A stretch of 64,000 bases of DNA from Bacteroidota bacterium. GTDB lineage: Bacteria; Bacteroidota; Bacteroidia; AKYH767-A; 2013-40CM-41-45. Below, one piece after another: positions 1-9,298 of this stretch. The stretch is from positions 124,001 through 188,000 of the forward strand of contig JADJON010000003.1 of the NCBI GenBank assembly GCA_016713765.1. Reading direction: 5' to 3'. Position 1 is the first letter of the stretch. The number at the start of each line of letters is the position of its first letter. The translations under genes were made by a program, and so were the position numbers. The notes under the pieces were generated by a model. The model did no database searches. It saw only the letters and a program-made list of their open reading frames with translations, and was not told the origin of the DNA.

Positions 1-1930
1 AGGCAACAGCAGCAGCGGACTCCGCTGGTTGCTTCAGGCTGCCATCCACCTGCCAGCCCTGCACCAACCGGAAAGCGTTCCAAACCTTGTTCGCAAAATT
101 GCGCCCCTGCTCACACAAGGACTCGTCGAACAGTAGATCGTTACCGGCTGGCGAAGAAAGCAACATTCCGACACGAACTCCGTCGGCGCCGTAGTTGGCG
201 ATCAGATTGAGCGGGTCAGGAGAATTACCCAACGACTTCGACATTTTCCGTCCCAGCTTGTCACGCACAATGCCGGTCAGGTAAACATTCGTAAAAGGTT
301 TCTCGCCCCGGTACTCATAACCGGCAATGATCATCCGCGCTACCCAGAAGAACAGGATCTCCGGGGCAGTCACCAGGTCGTTGGTGGGGTAATAGTATTG
401 AATGTCTTTGTTGTCGGGATCTTTGAAGCCGTCGAATACACTGATCGGCCACAGCCAACTGGAGAACCAGGTGTCCAAGACGTCTTCATCCTGCCTGAGT
501 TGCCCCGTCCCGAATTTCTTCCCCTTCGTTTCAAACAACCTGATCGCTTCGGTTTCCGTCTTACAGACGACGAAATCGGTTCCGTCAGGAGAGTACCAGG
601 CCGGAATACGTTGTCCCCACCACAACTGGCGCGAAATACACCAGTCGCGGACATTCTCCATCCAATGCCGGTAGGTATTGATGAACTTTTCCGGGATGAG
701 CTGGATGTTGCCGTTAAGCACATTGTCCAGGGCCGGCTTCGAGACCTGCTCCATCCGGAGGAACCACTGCATCGATAATTTCGGCTCGATGACGGCGTCA
801 GTCCGCTCGCTGTAGCCGACCTTATTCCTGTAATCTTCCGCCTTGACAAGATGACCGGATGCTTCGAGATCTTTGGCGATCTTTTTGCGAACCACAAACC
901 GGTCTTCCCCGACATAAAAGCGAGCCGCGGCACTCATGGTACCGTCGTCGTTGATGGTATCGATCACTTCGAGCCCATACTTCACACCCAGGTTGTAGTC
1001 GTTGATATCGTGAGCAGGCGTCACCTTCAGCGCCCCCGTACCGAACTCCATGTCGATGTAATCATCGAAGATGAAAGGAACCGGGCGGTTCACCATCGGA
1101 ATGACCGCGAACATACCACGCAAGTGGGTATAGCGCGGGTCATCGGGGTGGACGCATACGCCCGTATCGCCCAGGATCGTCTCCGGGCGGACGGTCGCGA
1201 TGGTAATGAATCCATCGCCATTGTGCGTACGTCCATTGACCGTTACCTGCCAACCGTCGTCGGCAATGGTCCATGCTGAATTTGACGATTTGAGTTCCTC
1301 CGCGAGCGCCGCATCGATGACCGGATACCGGACATGATACAAACGCGAATTCACTTCTTTGTGAATGACCTCCTCGTCGCTGAGTGCTGTTTTTCCCTGC
1401 GGGTCCCAATTGACCATTCGGACACCGCGATAGATATGCCCTTTGTTGTAGAGGTCGATGAAAACGGAGATGACCGCGTCACTCAGGTCGTCCTCCATGG
1501 TAAAACGCGTGCGGTCCCAGTCGCAGGAAGCGCCCAGCTTCTTCAACTGTTCGAGGATGATGCCACCGTACTTCTCTTTCCATTCCCAGGCATGCTTCAG
1601 GAACTCATCACGGCTCAGGTCGCTCTTCTTGATTCCCTTTTCGCGCAACATCGCCACGACTTTCGCTTCCGTCGCAATCGAAGCATGGTCCGTTCCCGGC
1701 ACCCAACATGCATTGAAGCCCAACATGCGGGCGCGCCGGATCAGCACGTCCTGGATCGTGTTGTTCAACATATGCCCCATGTGCAAAACGCCCGTTACGT
1801 TGGGCGGGGGGATCACGATCGTATAAGGTTCACGCTCATCCGGAATACTCCGGAAGAAGCCCTTATCCATCCAGTAACGGTACCACTTATCTTCTACCTG
1901 GGAAGGCGCGTATGTCTTTGAAATTTCCAT
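1..1930 (-). CDS. valS: Valyl-tRNA synthetase, N-terminal part (runs off left edge)
   Basis: Class I aminoacyl-tRNA synthetase that charges tRNA-Val in the cytoplasm. The frame is open to base 1, so about 643 N-terminal residues are visible and the anticodon-binding and C-terminal coiled-coil parts lie outside. The protein starts [20 protein letters not shown], typical of ValS. The HIGH-type motif reads HMGH (bases 1772-1783), preceded by PPPNVTGVL, and the KMSKS motif is intact (about 232-247). The editing domain lies between them. The ATG at 1930 is preceded by a perfect TAAATTTG promoter element 19 bases upstream, so the gene probably has its own short-leader transcript, separate from the methyltransferase gene upstream. 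Identity is secure; only the end is missing. Confidence 0.97.
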   Translation of the reverse strand, partial: MEISKTYAPSQVEDKWYRYWMDKGFFRSIPDEREPYTIVIPPPNVTGVLHMGHMLNNTIQDVLIRRARMLGFNACWVPGTDHASIATEAKVVAMLREKGIKKSDLSRDEFLKHAWEWKEKYGGIILEQLKKLGASCDWDRTRFTMEDDLSDAVISVFIDLYNKGHIYRGVRMVNWDPQGKTALSDEEVIHKEVNSRLYHVRYPVIDAALAEELKSSNSAWTIADDGWQVTVNGRTHNGDGFITIATVRPETILGDTGVCVHPDDPRYTHLRGMFAVIPMVNRPVPFIFDDYIDMEFGTGALKVTPAHDINDYNLGVKYGLEVIDTINDDGTMSAAARFYVGEDRFVVRKKIAKDLEASGHLVKAEDYRNKVGYSERTDAVIEPKLSMQWFLRMEQVSKPALDNVLNGNIQLIPEKFINTYRHWMENVRDWCISRQLWWGQRIPAWYSPDGTDFVVCKTETEAIRLFETKGKKFGTGQLRQDEDVLDTWFSSWLWPISVFDGFKDPDNKDIQYYYPTNDLVTAPEILFFWVARMIIAGYEYRGEKPFTNVYLTGIVRDKLGRKMSKSLGNSPDPLNLIANYGADGVRVGMLLSSPAGNDLLFDESLCEQGRNFANKVWNAFRLVQGWQVDGSLKQPAESAAAVA

Positions 1931-1949
1931 TGAATGCGGGGAGAAAGGC

Positions 1950-1957
1950 CAAATTTA
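1950..1957 (-). promoter_or_regulatory. -7 promoter element of valS
   Basis: TAAATTTG on the minus strand is a perfect match to the Bacteroidota -7 consensus TAnnTTTG, placed 19 bases before the valS ATG. No convincing -33 TTG was found at the usual spacing. Confidence 0.6.
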
Positions 1958-2101
1958 CGCATTTTCAGTGTAAGGATTCAGCCCAATGTAAGACCGGAAA
2001 GGGAGAGCCCGTCCATTCAGGGGATTCGAAGATTCTACCTGCGTTTACAAACAACCCATTCGGTTTTAACAGCAGGTGAAATCGTTCAGAAACTCGCGCA
2101 A

Positions 2102-2533
2102 TTACCAGATAAATGGCACGAGCTTCCACGAGGATCGTTGATACTCCTGATATGCAGCAAACCTGTTGCTCAGGATCCGCTCCTCCAACTTCATTTTCGT
2201 AACCAGCACCAGCAAGAGCAATACGTAAAGCATCCATCGGGAGAACGAAGGATGGTCTGACGCCCAGGAAATACCAACCAACAACAGCGCCGCATACATC
2301 GGATGACGGATCACTCGATAGGGCCCCCGACGAACAAGCTTCGCATCCGTCGCGGGCTCGGGATGAATGCGAAGGGATTGCGGAGGGATTACGATAACAG
2401 CCCAAAGACCGAGCAGTACACCCAACCCGAACACGTATCGCCAGACGCCCGACGGCAGGTAGGGTGCGTGAATAATCATGGCAAGAAGCAGCGCGAACTG
2501 CAAGACAACCAAGACCCAACCGGTCGTTCGCAT
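2102..2533 (-). CDS. Isoprenylcysteine carboxyl methyltransferase (ICMT)-like membrane methyltransferase
   Basis: Small integral membrane protein of 143 residues with about four hydrophobic segments. It carries the ICMT/PEMT-type signature: RRGPYRVIRHPMYAA in the middle and LEERILSNRFAAYQEYQ near the C-terminus, the elements that bind S-adenosylmethionine in this superfamily. The substrate in bacteria is usually unknown (lipid or small molecule), and nothing here narrows it. Two ATGs are possible: 2533, directly after the stop of the L,D-transpeptidase gene, or 2554, which overlaps that gene by 17 bases and adds seven hydrophilic residues. I chose the later one because the hydrophobic segment starts right behind it. 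Either way it is translationally linked to the upstream cell-wall gene. Confidence 0.8.
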   Translation of the reverse strand: MRTTGWVLVVLQFALLLAMIIHAPYLPSGVWRYVFGLGVLLGLWAVIVIPPQSLRIHPEPATDAKLVRRGPYRVIRHPMYAALLLVGISWASDHPSFSRWMLYVLLLLVLVTKMKLEERILSNRFAAYQEYQRSSWKLVPFIW

Positions 2534-2537
2534 GTGG

Positions 2538-4271
2538 CTATTCCCTGCTTTCATGTAACAGGACAAGATTTGAATCTGATGGCGCGAAATCGGTAGACTT
2601 GAAGAGAACGTCTGCCAACTTCCGGTCATGGCCATAAATATCTTCACGTTCCTGGAGAATGCCGTCTTCATCCACCCAGGATGTAAAATAAACAATGCTG
2701 ACCGGCACCTTATTCAAGAGCGGTATGAAACGCTCCTTACCCAGATCCAATTCCCCGGCGAGTCGTTCCTCCGTCCACAAGGAATCTCCGCTAAGGACGA
2801 AACGGGCCAGTCGTTCGGGTTGTGCTACTCGTATGCAGCCATGACTGAAGGTACGCTCGGACCGCTCGAACAACTGACGGGATGGCGTATCGTGCAGGTA
2901 AATATCGTACGAGTTTGGAAAGAGGAACTTGTAACGACCGAGCGCATTCCAACTTCCCGAGCGCTGTCGGACGATATAAGGGAAGCTTCCAGGTCCGGCC
3001 TTTTTCCAGTCTATTTTCTTCGGATTCACGGGATGGCTCAAGTATGCCGGGCGGAAAAGGTCCATTTTATTTCGGGTAAGGTAATCCGCATTCGCCCGTT
3101 GCGCCGGAATGATTTCTTCATACACGATCTTACGCGGGACTGTCCAGGTCGGATTCAGCACCAGGGTTCGGATCGAACCGGTAAAGATGGTCGTTGCCGT
3201 GCCGACTTTCCCCACGATCACCCGCGTGCTCCAGGCAAATCCCGAATCACTGAACGCATACAATCGAAACGCGGGGATATTGACGACCAGGTGCCGACCA
3301 ATCGGGTCTTCCGGAACCCACCGGCATCGCTCAAGGTTCAGCAGGATGGTGCGAATACCGGAATCGACTGGTAAGTTGAGCAATCGTAAGGTCGCGCTAT
3401 CCAATTTCGCTTCACCATTCAGGCCATGGCGTAATCGAAATCGTTTTATCGCCAAAGCGAGAGCGTCATCGTAAAGATCCGACGTACTGGTATCCTGCAA
3501 ATCGTCTGATTGAAGCAGGCGCTTTCTCAATTGAGCAATGCTGCTGTCCGCATCCCCTACCCGCGCCATTAGCACAACCGGATCTACCAATTGCCATCCG
3601 CCGGATGCGCGTATGGACCGATAGGATGCCAGAACCCGGATCAACCGATCATACTGGTGAAACATCGGCCCCTGCCAGGGTACCGCTACCCCGGCGCTGC
3701 GAATCGACGAGTCGAGCATCTGCACCCAGTCAACCTTCTTGCGGGGGATAAACCATTCCAGACGTTGCAGGTCCTCTTCCGGCAACCCTTCGAACTCCCG
3801 ATGGGTATAGGAGAAATACAAGGCAGTCATGCCGATATCCCGGCTCGCATCAATTGAATCAGGACTCCACGAAGACAATAGGCTGTCCGCGTACACCGTC
3901 ATGGCCGACCATGAAGCGGTGTCTTCAGTAGTTGCGGACGCAGCCGCCTGTTGTATGGCATTCAAAAAGGCCCGTGCACGTTCCGAAGGGCCTTCGGGTG
4001 TGAACCAGGCAAATCGGTAATAGCGTTGGTAATAAAATTCCCGCGTGGCGATTCGTGCTAAGGAGTCAACCCGCTGAGCACCCAGCCATGATTCGACAAA
4101 TGAACTATCGGTAAAGAGATCTGTCTTCTTTAAGACGGCGAGGCCGGTGGTATCGGGTACCGAACGCGCTTTTTCTTCCGTGTGCCGATGACAGGATGAA
4201 AGGAGCAGAACGACGACCAACAAGCTCAAACTCGAAATACCTATCGTCCGTTGATCGTGCCTGCCAATCAT
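2538..4271 (-). CDS. L,D-transpeptidase, YcbB/LdtD type, lipoprotein
   Basis: Peptidoglycan L,D-transpeptidase of 577 residues, predicted to make 3-3 cross-links or attach proteins in the periplasm. A lipoprotein signal ends in LLLSSC (Cys27). A long scaffold region (about 40-230) is followed by a peptidoglycan-binding-1-like segment (about 235-300) and a YkuD catalytic domain (about 325-495). The active-site motif SHGCIRV has Cys479 and His477 in place, with the upstream HDTPSRQLF element also present. The size and order match the large YcbB-like family rather than small YkuD enzymes. It is the first gene of a two-gene unit with the ICMT-like methyltransferase. A strong hairpin separates it from the barrel gene upstream. 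Confidence 0.93.
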   Translation of the reverse strand: MIGRHDQRTIGISSLSLLVVVLLLSSCHRHTEEKARSVPDTTGLAVLKKTDLFTDSSFVESWLGAQRVDSLARIATREFYYQRYYRFAWFTPEGPSERARAFLNAIQQAAASATTEDTASWSAMTVYADSLLSSWSPDSIDASRDIGMTALYFSYTHREFEGLPEEDLQRLEWFIPRKKVDWVQMLDSSIRSAGVAVPWQGPMFHQYDRLIRVLASYRSIRASGGWQLVDPVVLMARVGDADSSIAQLRKRLLQSDDLQDTSTSDLYDDALALAIKRFRLRHGLNGEAKLDSATLRLLNLPVDSGIRTILLNLERCRWVPEDPIGRHLVVNIPAFRLYAFSDSGFAWSTRVIVGKVGTATTIFTGSIRTLVLNPTWTVPRKIVYEEIIPAQRANADYLTRNKMDLFRPAYLSHPVNPKKIDWKKAGPGSFPYIVRQRSGSWNALGRYKFLFPNSYDIYLHDTPSRQLFERSERTFSHGCIRVAQPERLARFVLSGDSLWTEERLAGELDLGKERFIPLLNKVPVSIVYFTSWVDEDGILQEREDIYGHDRKLADVLFKSTDFAPSDSNLVLLHESRE

Positions 4272-4300
4272 TATCCTGTGATATACCGGGTGAAAATAGC

Positions 4301-4328
4301 AAAGTCCGGAGTTGTTTTTCCGGACTTT
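4301..4328 (-). terminator. Perfect 10-bp stem hairpin after the outer-membrane barrel gene
   Basis: AAAGTCCGGA and TCCGGACTTT form a perfect 10-bp stem around an 8-base loop. It lies between the stop of the 4349-4999 gene and the start of the L,D-transpeptidase gene. There is no long T-run on the minus strand, only a T-rich stretch, so this is a probable but not classical intrinsic terminator. Confidence 0.6.
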
Positions 4329-4348
4329 GTAACGAATTATCCTGATGA

Positions 4349-4999
4349 TCAGAAACGATAAGTAACCGATAATTGCCAGGTAGTGTTACGGGCGTTGGTG
4401 ATGGTGAAATCCGTTCCCAACAGTTGCTTCACGTCTTCTACTTTCCCCAAGCCGTAGTTGTAACGAACCCCTACGCCAAAATGACCAAGGTCCATCCCGG
4501 CACCAGCGGCAAGACCATAGTCCAGGCGGGAGAATACATCATTCGGCAAGTCATAGCTGAAATTCAGGAACGGGATCGTACTGCCGTGTTTCAAATTGGC
4601 GTCCAGGAGCAGCGAAGCATACGGACCGGCTTCGATGTGCGCAAACCGACCGAGTTTGACTTGTCCCATGACAGGTAAATCAAGATAGCGCAGATCCAGG
4701 GCGACCTGACCATCGAGCCAGTCGGTGATACGATAGGGAACCCGGGTACCTTTCGTGGAATACAGCAACTCCGGTTGGATGGAAAAACGATCACTCAAAG
4801 GCAAGTTGACGAAAGCGCCGAGATGATATCCGGTCTTGGGTTTGTCCCATGCAGTAAATGAAAAATTCAGGGAGGAATAATTCAGTCCGCCTTTGATACC
4901 AATCGACGGACTGGAAGTATTCTGAGCGCTGACAGTCTTATAAGAGGTGCCCAGCAACAAAGCGATACTCGTAATGCAAGCAAGCAGGAAACTTTTCAT
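4349..4999 (-). CDS. Outer-membrane beta-barrel protein (porin-family, PorT-like)
   Basis: 216 residues with a cleavable signal peptide (MKSFLLACITSIALLLGTS, cleavage near VSAQ). The remainder is alternating amphipathic strands typical of the Bacteroidota OMP_b-brl_2 family: IGIKGGLNYSSLNF at the start, FSIQPELLYSTKG, LDLPVMGQVKLG, AGAGMDLGHFGVGVRYNYGL, and a terminal strand ending TYRF with C-terminal aromatic Phe. Expected to be an 8-stranded barrel in the outer membrane with no assignable substrate. It is monocistronic by the hairpin behind it, and the neighbouring genes do not suggest a role. Confidence 0.8.
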   Translation of the reverse strand: MKSFLLACITSIALLLGTSYKTVSAQNTSSPSIGIKGGLNYSSLNFSFTAWDKPKTGYHLGAFVNLPLSDRFSIQPELLYSTKGTRVPYRITDWLDGQVALDLRYLDLPVMGQVKLGRFAHIEAGPYASLLLDANLKHGSTIPFLNFSYDLPNDVFSRLDYGLAAGAGMDLGHFGVGVRYNYGLGKVEDVKQLLGTDFTITNARNTTWQLSVTYRF

Positions 5000-5113
5000 G
5001 GCTGTGAGGTTTGGTTGCCGCCACTATGAAAATCGCATGCCATCCTGCTCCGAAGCGCATGAAGCCGAAGTGAAGCGCTGGTGCAATCCGTTGAGATTCC
5101 AATGAATGCCCGC

Positions 5114-6436
5114 TCAATGACGTATTCTCCAGCCCTTGGGGAAATGATTGTTGGCGCGGCCATCGCCCACCACCTTCACCCAACCAAGTCCGTATCCGGA
5201 AGTCGTGATAAGACACCAGCCCGGCGATGCTCCGATAAAACGCAATGCCTCACCCTTCAGGAAGCAGATCGCTTGAGCATCATCCAATTCGATCCGCCTG
5301 ACAGTATCCGACAAGGCCGTACTGAAAGCTAGTTCAGGGGCGGGAATCAATTGATCACCCATGATTTCCCCGACACGGACTCCCGCATAGCGAATCGTAA
5401 GCCCGGCAGCCAGTTCATGCAAGGCGCCGACAAACCGTTGCGCTATTGCATGCAGATGGGGTCCGACCCGAAATGCCTGCCACTGATCGACAGGCTGCAG
5501 GTAAGCTGCACAACGAGGATCCTGAACTACTTGAATTCCTGACTTACCTGGCCGTGGCCGTTGCGTCACGGATCCCTCCGTTTTGCGCAGCGCGCAGAAG
5601 AAAAATCCTTCGCCGGCTATACGATGCGGATAAAAACGCAGACATCCGGAACGCTCGTCGACTCCCTGCGGTGCCTGCAACTGAAGGATTTCCGCGCCCA
5701 ATTTCCGCAAGCGCTCCACCTGTTCTTCGTTCTCCGCGGGCTCATAGGTACAGGTCGAATAGAATAATACTCCTCCCGGCGCCAATGCTTCCCAGGCCGA
5801 AGCTAGAATGGTTGTTTGCCTGATCGCGCAAGCCTCCACCGCGTTTTCACTCCATTCGTCGATGGCGGCAGGATCCTTTCGAAACAAGCCTTCTCCGCTG
5901 CAGGGCGCATCGACAACCACCAGGTCAAAATAGTCCGGCAGGCGCCGGAATTGTTCCGGGTCCGATTGCGTGACAACAATTCCCGGACTCCCCCACTTCA
6001 CGAGATTTTGAACAAGGATCTGATTGCGGGAAGCAATGAGTTCATTCGAAACCAGGAGACTTTGGGCTGGCAGCAGGCTGCGCAAATGAGTCGACTTCCC
6101 TCCCGGCGCCGCGCATAGATCGAGTACACGTTCGGGAGCACGTGCACCAAAAAGCTGCCGGTATGCGCTCCCAAGAAACATGGAACTGGCTTCCTGCACA
6201 TAATAACAGCCGGCCTGGAACAAGGGGTCCTGCGTAAAGGATGGCCGCTGGAGGAGCAACCGCCCTTCAGCGCACCATGCAACCTCTTTTTCTTCACGAA
6301 ACGACTCAACCGGCTTTGCCTGATTCAGACGCAAGCTGACCGGTGCCGGTGATTGCAAGGCGGAAAAGAAGGATTCCGCCTCCTCACCGAGTAAGGCCCG
6401 CATGCGACGTACAAAGGGTTCCGGAAAATCGACCAC
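5114..6436 (-). CDS. 16S rRNA (cytosine-C5) methyltransferase, RsmF/NOL1-NOP2-Sun family
   Basis: 440 residues. S-adenosylmethionine-dependent m5C methylase acting on rRNA. N-terminal RNA-binding segment (about 1-75), then the Rossmann methylase core: LDLCAAPGGKSTHL (motif I, about 106-118), VVVDAPCSGEGLF with catalytic Cys179, and YSTCTY with the second Cys229. The two-cysteine arrangement is diagnostic of this family. The C-terminal 100 residues include GWVKVVGDGRANNHFPKGWR, the PUA-like tail seen in RsmF-like proteins, which supports RsmF over RsmB. The start chosen is GTG at 6436. The frame remains open upstream, and a CTG a few codons earlier is possible. The gene is divergent from the GNAT gene. 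Confidence 0.9.
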   Translation of the reverse strand: MVDFPEPFVRRMRALLGEEAESFFSALQSPAPVSLRLNQAKPVESFREEKEVAWCAEGRLLLQRPSFTQDPLFQAGCYYVQEASSMFLGSAYRQLFGARAPERVLDLCAAPGGKSTHLRSLLPAQSLLVSNELIASRNQILVQNLVKWGSPGIVVTQSDPEQFRRLPDYFDLVVVDAPCSGEGLFRKDPAAIDEWSENAVEACAIRQTTILASAWEALAPGGVLFYSTCTYEPAENEEQVERLRKLGAEILQLQAPQGVDERSGCLRFYPHRIAGEGFFFCALRKTEGSVTQRPRPGKSGIQVVQDPRCAAYLQPVDQWQAFRVGPHLHAIAQRFVGALHELAAGLTIRYAGVRVGEIMGDQLIPAPELAFSTALSDTVRRIELDDAQAICFLKGEALRFIGASPGWCLITTSGYGLGWVKVVGDGRANNHFPKGWRIRH

Positions 6437-6491
6437 GTGCTGTTGTTCCTGCAGCGAGATTATTACTTTTCCGGCAAAGCGTCAAACAGTC

Positions 6492-6911
6492 ATGAGCGGA
6501 TACAGTATCAGCACCGATAAACGTCGACTACAACTTCCGGTAATTCACGATTTCCTGCGCGAATCGTACTGGGCGAAGGATATCCCGGAATCGGTGGTAC
6601 GTCGGTCGGTCGATGGCTCTTTGTGTTTTGGCGTGTATCACGGCCGGGAGCAAGTCGGTTTTGCCCGGGTCATTACAGACGAAGCCACCTTCGCCTATCT
6701 CGCCGATGTCTTTATCCTGCCCGCGCACCGCGGGAAAGGCTTGTCCAGGCGCTTGATGGAAGAGATCATCGCCCACCCGGCCCTGCAGGGACTTCGTCGT
6801 ATGCTGCTGGCGACACGCGATGCGCACGAGCTTTATGCTCGGTTCGGATTCAAAGGACTGGGAATTCCCGACCGTTGGATGGAGTTGCACCAGCCGGACA
6901 TTTACCGCTGA
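6492..6911 (+). CDS. GNAT family N-acetyltransferase
   Basis: 139 residues starting MSGYSISTDKRRLQ. The GNAT acetyl-CoA binding motif A is clear: ADVFILPAHRGKGLSRRLM, with the R-G-K-G-L pyrophosphate-binding turn. Motif B contains DAHELYARFGFKG. This is the short single-domain form common in small-molecule acetyltransferases, and the substrate is unknown. An upstream extension in the same frame overlaps the divergent rRNA methylase gene and lacks conserved sequence, so the ATG at 6492 is preferred. A TACTTTTC element lies about 20 bases before it. The next gene starts 28 bases downstream. Confidence 0.88.
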   Translation: MSGYSISTDKRRLQLPVIHDFLRESYWAKDIPESVVRRSVDGSLCFGVYHGREQVGFARVITDEATFAYLADVFILPAHRGKGLSRRLMEEIIAHPALQGLRRMLLATRDAHELYARFGFKGLGIPDRWMELHQPDIYR

Positions 6912-6939
6912 TCTTCGTACTTTACACTGCTCATTCTTT

Positions 6940-8184
6940 ATGAAGTCATTCAAACCTACGCTGACCACCTGGATCATCCTGGGCCTCCTGCTCGGCCTGG
7001 CAACCGGTGCCTGGTATCGCGCCAACTGGCCTGACCCGGAGAACATCCGTCCGTTTGCGGATAACATGCACCTATTGAGTGACATCTTCCTGCGCCTGAT
7101 CAAAATGATCATCGCACCGCTGGTGTTTTCCCTTTTACTGACGGGAATCGCGAAGGCCGGTGATTTCAAAACGGTCGGGCGCATCGGTCTGAAGACCATG
7201 ATCTACTTCACCGGCGCAACACTGGTGGCCCTGCTGATGGGCCTGATCATCGTCAACATCTTCGAACCCGGTAAAGCCCTGCAACTGGGAGCAGCGGCCC
7301 AAACGACGGTTCAGGCAAAGTCCTTTGATGCAAAGGAGTTTGTCACCCACATCTTCCCCGAGAGCGTCATCGACGTGATGGCCCGCAACCAGATACTGCC
7401 GATCATCGTCTTCGTGCTTTTCTTCGGAGTGGCCACCGCCTCCCTGCATGAAAAGGGAAAGATCGTTGTGGAGTTCTTCGACTCCGTCGCGCACATCATG
7501 CTCAAAGTGACCGCCTACGTCATGAAACTGGCACCAGTCGCTGTATTCGGTGCAACAGCGTCCGTGATCGCTTCCAAAGGACTCGGGGTCATCGGAGGTT
7601 ACTTGCAGATCATCCTCTGTTTCTTCGGAGGCTTATTGGTTTTCCTCTTCGGGGTGTTGCTCCTGGTCTGTATCGTCACCCGGATTCCATTCTTTCGTCT
7701 GTTAGCGCACGTCCGGGAACCGATGCTGCTCGCCTTCAGCACTGCCAGCAGCGAGGCTGCCATGCCGAAGACGATCTTGGGGCTGGAACGCTTCGGCTGC
7801 CCTGACCGCATCGTCAGTTTCGTCTTACCGCTGGGTTATTCGTTCAACCTCGACGGATCGATCATGTACATGACTTTCGCCACCATGAGTATCGCCCAGG
7901 CATACGGGATCGAACTCAGTACCTCGCAACAGGTTACCATGATGCTCATGCTCATGATCACCAGTAAAGGAATGGCGGGCGTACCCCGCGCCTCGCTGGT
8001 CGTCATCGCCGGCATGCTCCACGCGTTCAACATCCCCCAGGAAGGATTGACTCTTTTGTTGGCGATCGACTGGCTACTCGACATGGGACGTTCCGCCACG
8101 AATGTGATGGGGAACGCGGTAGCGACTGCTGTGGTCAGTAAGTGGGAAGGCTATTCGGTAGGCCACGGTCATGCCGAAGAATGA
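6940..8184 (+). CDS. Dicarboxylate/glutamate:cation symporter (DAACS family)
   Basis: 414-residue inner-membrane secondary transporter taking up glutamate, aspartate or C4-dicarboxylates with H+ or Na+. It begins MKSFKPTLTTWIILGLLLG. Family marks are the serine-rich re-entrant loop STASSEAAMPKT, the motif SFNLDGSIMYMTF (equivalent to NMDGT), and the final IDWLLDMGRSATNVMGN segment in which Asp and Asn bind the substrate carboxylates and cations. Length matches GltP/GltT/DctA (about 420). The ATG at 6940 excludes a 40-codon upstream extension that overlaps the GNAT gene in another frame. Substrate choice between glutamate and dicarboxylate cannot be decided by eye. Confidence 0.93.
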   Translation: MKSFKPTLTTWIILGLLLGLATGAWYRANWPDPENIRPFADNMHLLSDIFLRLIKMIIAPLVFSLLLTGIAKAGDFKTVGRIGLKTMIYFTGATLVALLMGLIIVNIFEPGKALQLGAAAQTTVQAKSFDAKEFVTHIFPESVIDVMARNQILPIIVFVLFFGVATASLHEKGKIVVEFFDSVAHIMLKVTAYVMKLAPVAVFGATASVIASKGLGVIGGYLQIILCFFGGLLVFLFGVLLLVCIVTRIPFFRLLAHVREPMLLAFSTASSEAAMPKTILGLERFGCPDRIVSFVLPLGYSFNLDGSIMYMTFATMSIAQAYGIELSTSQQVTMMLMLMITSKGMAGVPRASLVVIAGMLHAFNIPQEGLTLLLAIDWLLDMGRSATNVMGNAVATAVVSKWEGYSVGHGHAEE

Positions 8185-8257
8185 ACAGATTGAAAAAGTA
8201 CCAACGGTCCAACTGATCACTCGGCACGGTTTCTAACACCCACACGCTGTGAATCGA

Positions 8258-8986
8258 TCAGAACTTCCTGCCGCGCGTCATCCGGTACAACTCGAATTTC
8301 CGTTTGACGTGAATACAGAAATCGTACTGAGTAGCCGTTTTCATGTATTGCTCCGGAATGTTCGCGAAGTCGATAAAGTCGTCAAACTCCGAATTGTCGA
8401 GGTGGATGATATCAGCCGCGGCGTAATTCGCCAACAACTCACGCAACAGTTCGCGCCGGCGCTCGTTGTTGATCCGCTCCGCGTTTCGCCGCTTCAATTG
8501 CTCCAACCGGCTGAACTCCTGATACAGGAACGTGATCGGACTTTGGAGCGCATCCACGCCTCCGATCTGGAAATCACGCTTACGATATCCCAATTTTTCG
8601 ATGTCGCGGTAAATGGCATCGAGCTGTCGGGGAGAAAAGATAGCAACCTCTTTGAGCTGTACGTTCAACCTGGTCAGCGGCACACGCAGGAAGTACTCAG
8701 CGCGACCTGCGGAATCCGCCAGACAAATCCTCCGGAACTCATAACCGGTACTGGCGATGATGAACGTATCGGCACGCTCGACCACCGATTGAAAACTGCC
8801 GTCCGCCAACCCGAACGTACCCTGATTGGTGCGCAGGTTGATGATCATCAGGTCGTCCAGGCGCCGGTTGGGATCGGCTGCATCGAATGCCCGGCCGCGC
8901 ACCAGAACACGGATGCTATCGGTTTGTCCATTGGCGCAGAAAGAAACCTGAAGAATGGCCCAGAGGGCACAAAGAATGACTCGCAC
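8258..8986 (-). CDS. Secreted protein with carboxypeptidase-regulatory-like domain, function unknown
   Basis: 242 residues from a GTG start, giving a clean signal peptide (VRVILCALWAILQVSFC, cleavage near NGQ). A TTG at 9019 would add 11 hydrophilic residues. The first 100 mature residues look like the CarboxypepD_reg fold common in Bacteroidota: VRGRAFDAADPNRRLDDLMI, NLRTNQGTFGLADGSF, FIIASTGYEF. The C-terminal half is highly charged and helical (LKRRNAERINNERRRELLREL) with no recognised motif. Proteins of this plan are common uncharacterised periplasmic proteins in the phylum. It converges with the symporter gene (73-base gap). Confidence 0.72.
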   Translation of the reverse strand: MRVILCALWAILQVSFCANGQTDSIRVLVRGRAFDAADPNRRLDDLMIINLRTNQGTFGLADGSFQSVVERADTFIIASTGYEFRRICLADSAGRAEYFLRVPLTRLNVQLKEVAIFSPRQLDAIYRDIEKLGYRKRDFQIGGVDALQSPITFLYQEFSRLEQLKRRNAERINNERRRELLRELLANYAAADIIHLDNSEFDDFIDFANIPEQYMKTATQYDFCIHVKRKFELYRMTRGRKF

Positions 8987-9105
8987 GTCGGGCGAAGGTA
9001 GTTGATTCGCCAGGCTCAAGTGGATCTGACGGTTGAGTTTGATGTGATAAAGTATGTTAACATGGCTGGGGCACAGCAGGCTCCGGCCCTGTCAATTACC
9101 ATGCA

Positions 9106-9129
9106 ATCAGCTGTTTCAAAACAGCTGAT
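9106..9129. repeat. Perfect inverted repeat, possible operator or hairpin
   Basis: ATCAGCTGTTT, two bases, then AAACAGCTGAT: 11-bp perfect arms. It lies between the divergent genes, about 155 bases before the efp promoter element. There is no T-run, so an operator or a small cruciform is as likely as a terminator. Confidence 0.5.
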
Positions 9130-9261
9130 AAACGGAATCAATTTAGTGGTACCCAGGCAAAATACCATGTACTGTTAGCAGGATAGGAACGCTGGCAGGT
9201 CCTAAAATGTTTGAAATCCTCACGGAATCCGGCTTTTCTTTCAAAATCGGGCAGGATTCAC

Positions 9262-9269
9262 TACCTTTG
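9262..9269 (+). promoter_or_regulatory. -7 promoter element of efp
   Basis: TACCTTTG, a perfect match to TAnnTTTG, 29 bases before the efp ATG. Confidence 0.6.
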
Positions 9270-9298
9270 CAACCCTTGAAAATCAATAAAATCAGCCC

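Larger units (their letters stand above)
8987..9298. other. Divergent intergenic region upstream of efp
   Basis: 312 bases without a gene. It holds a perfect 24-base palindrome at 9106-9129 and the efp -7 element at 9262-9269. No RNA gene was recognised. Confidence 0.6.

Noticed and set aside
398..1921. Several 90-195 codon frames on the plus strand and one 187-codon frame on the minus strand
   Set aside because: They are shadows of valS, whose real frame is open to the window edge and carries HMGH and KMSKS.
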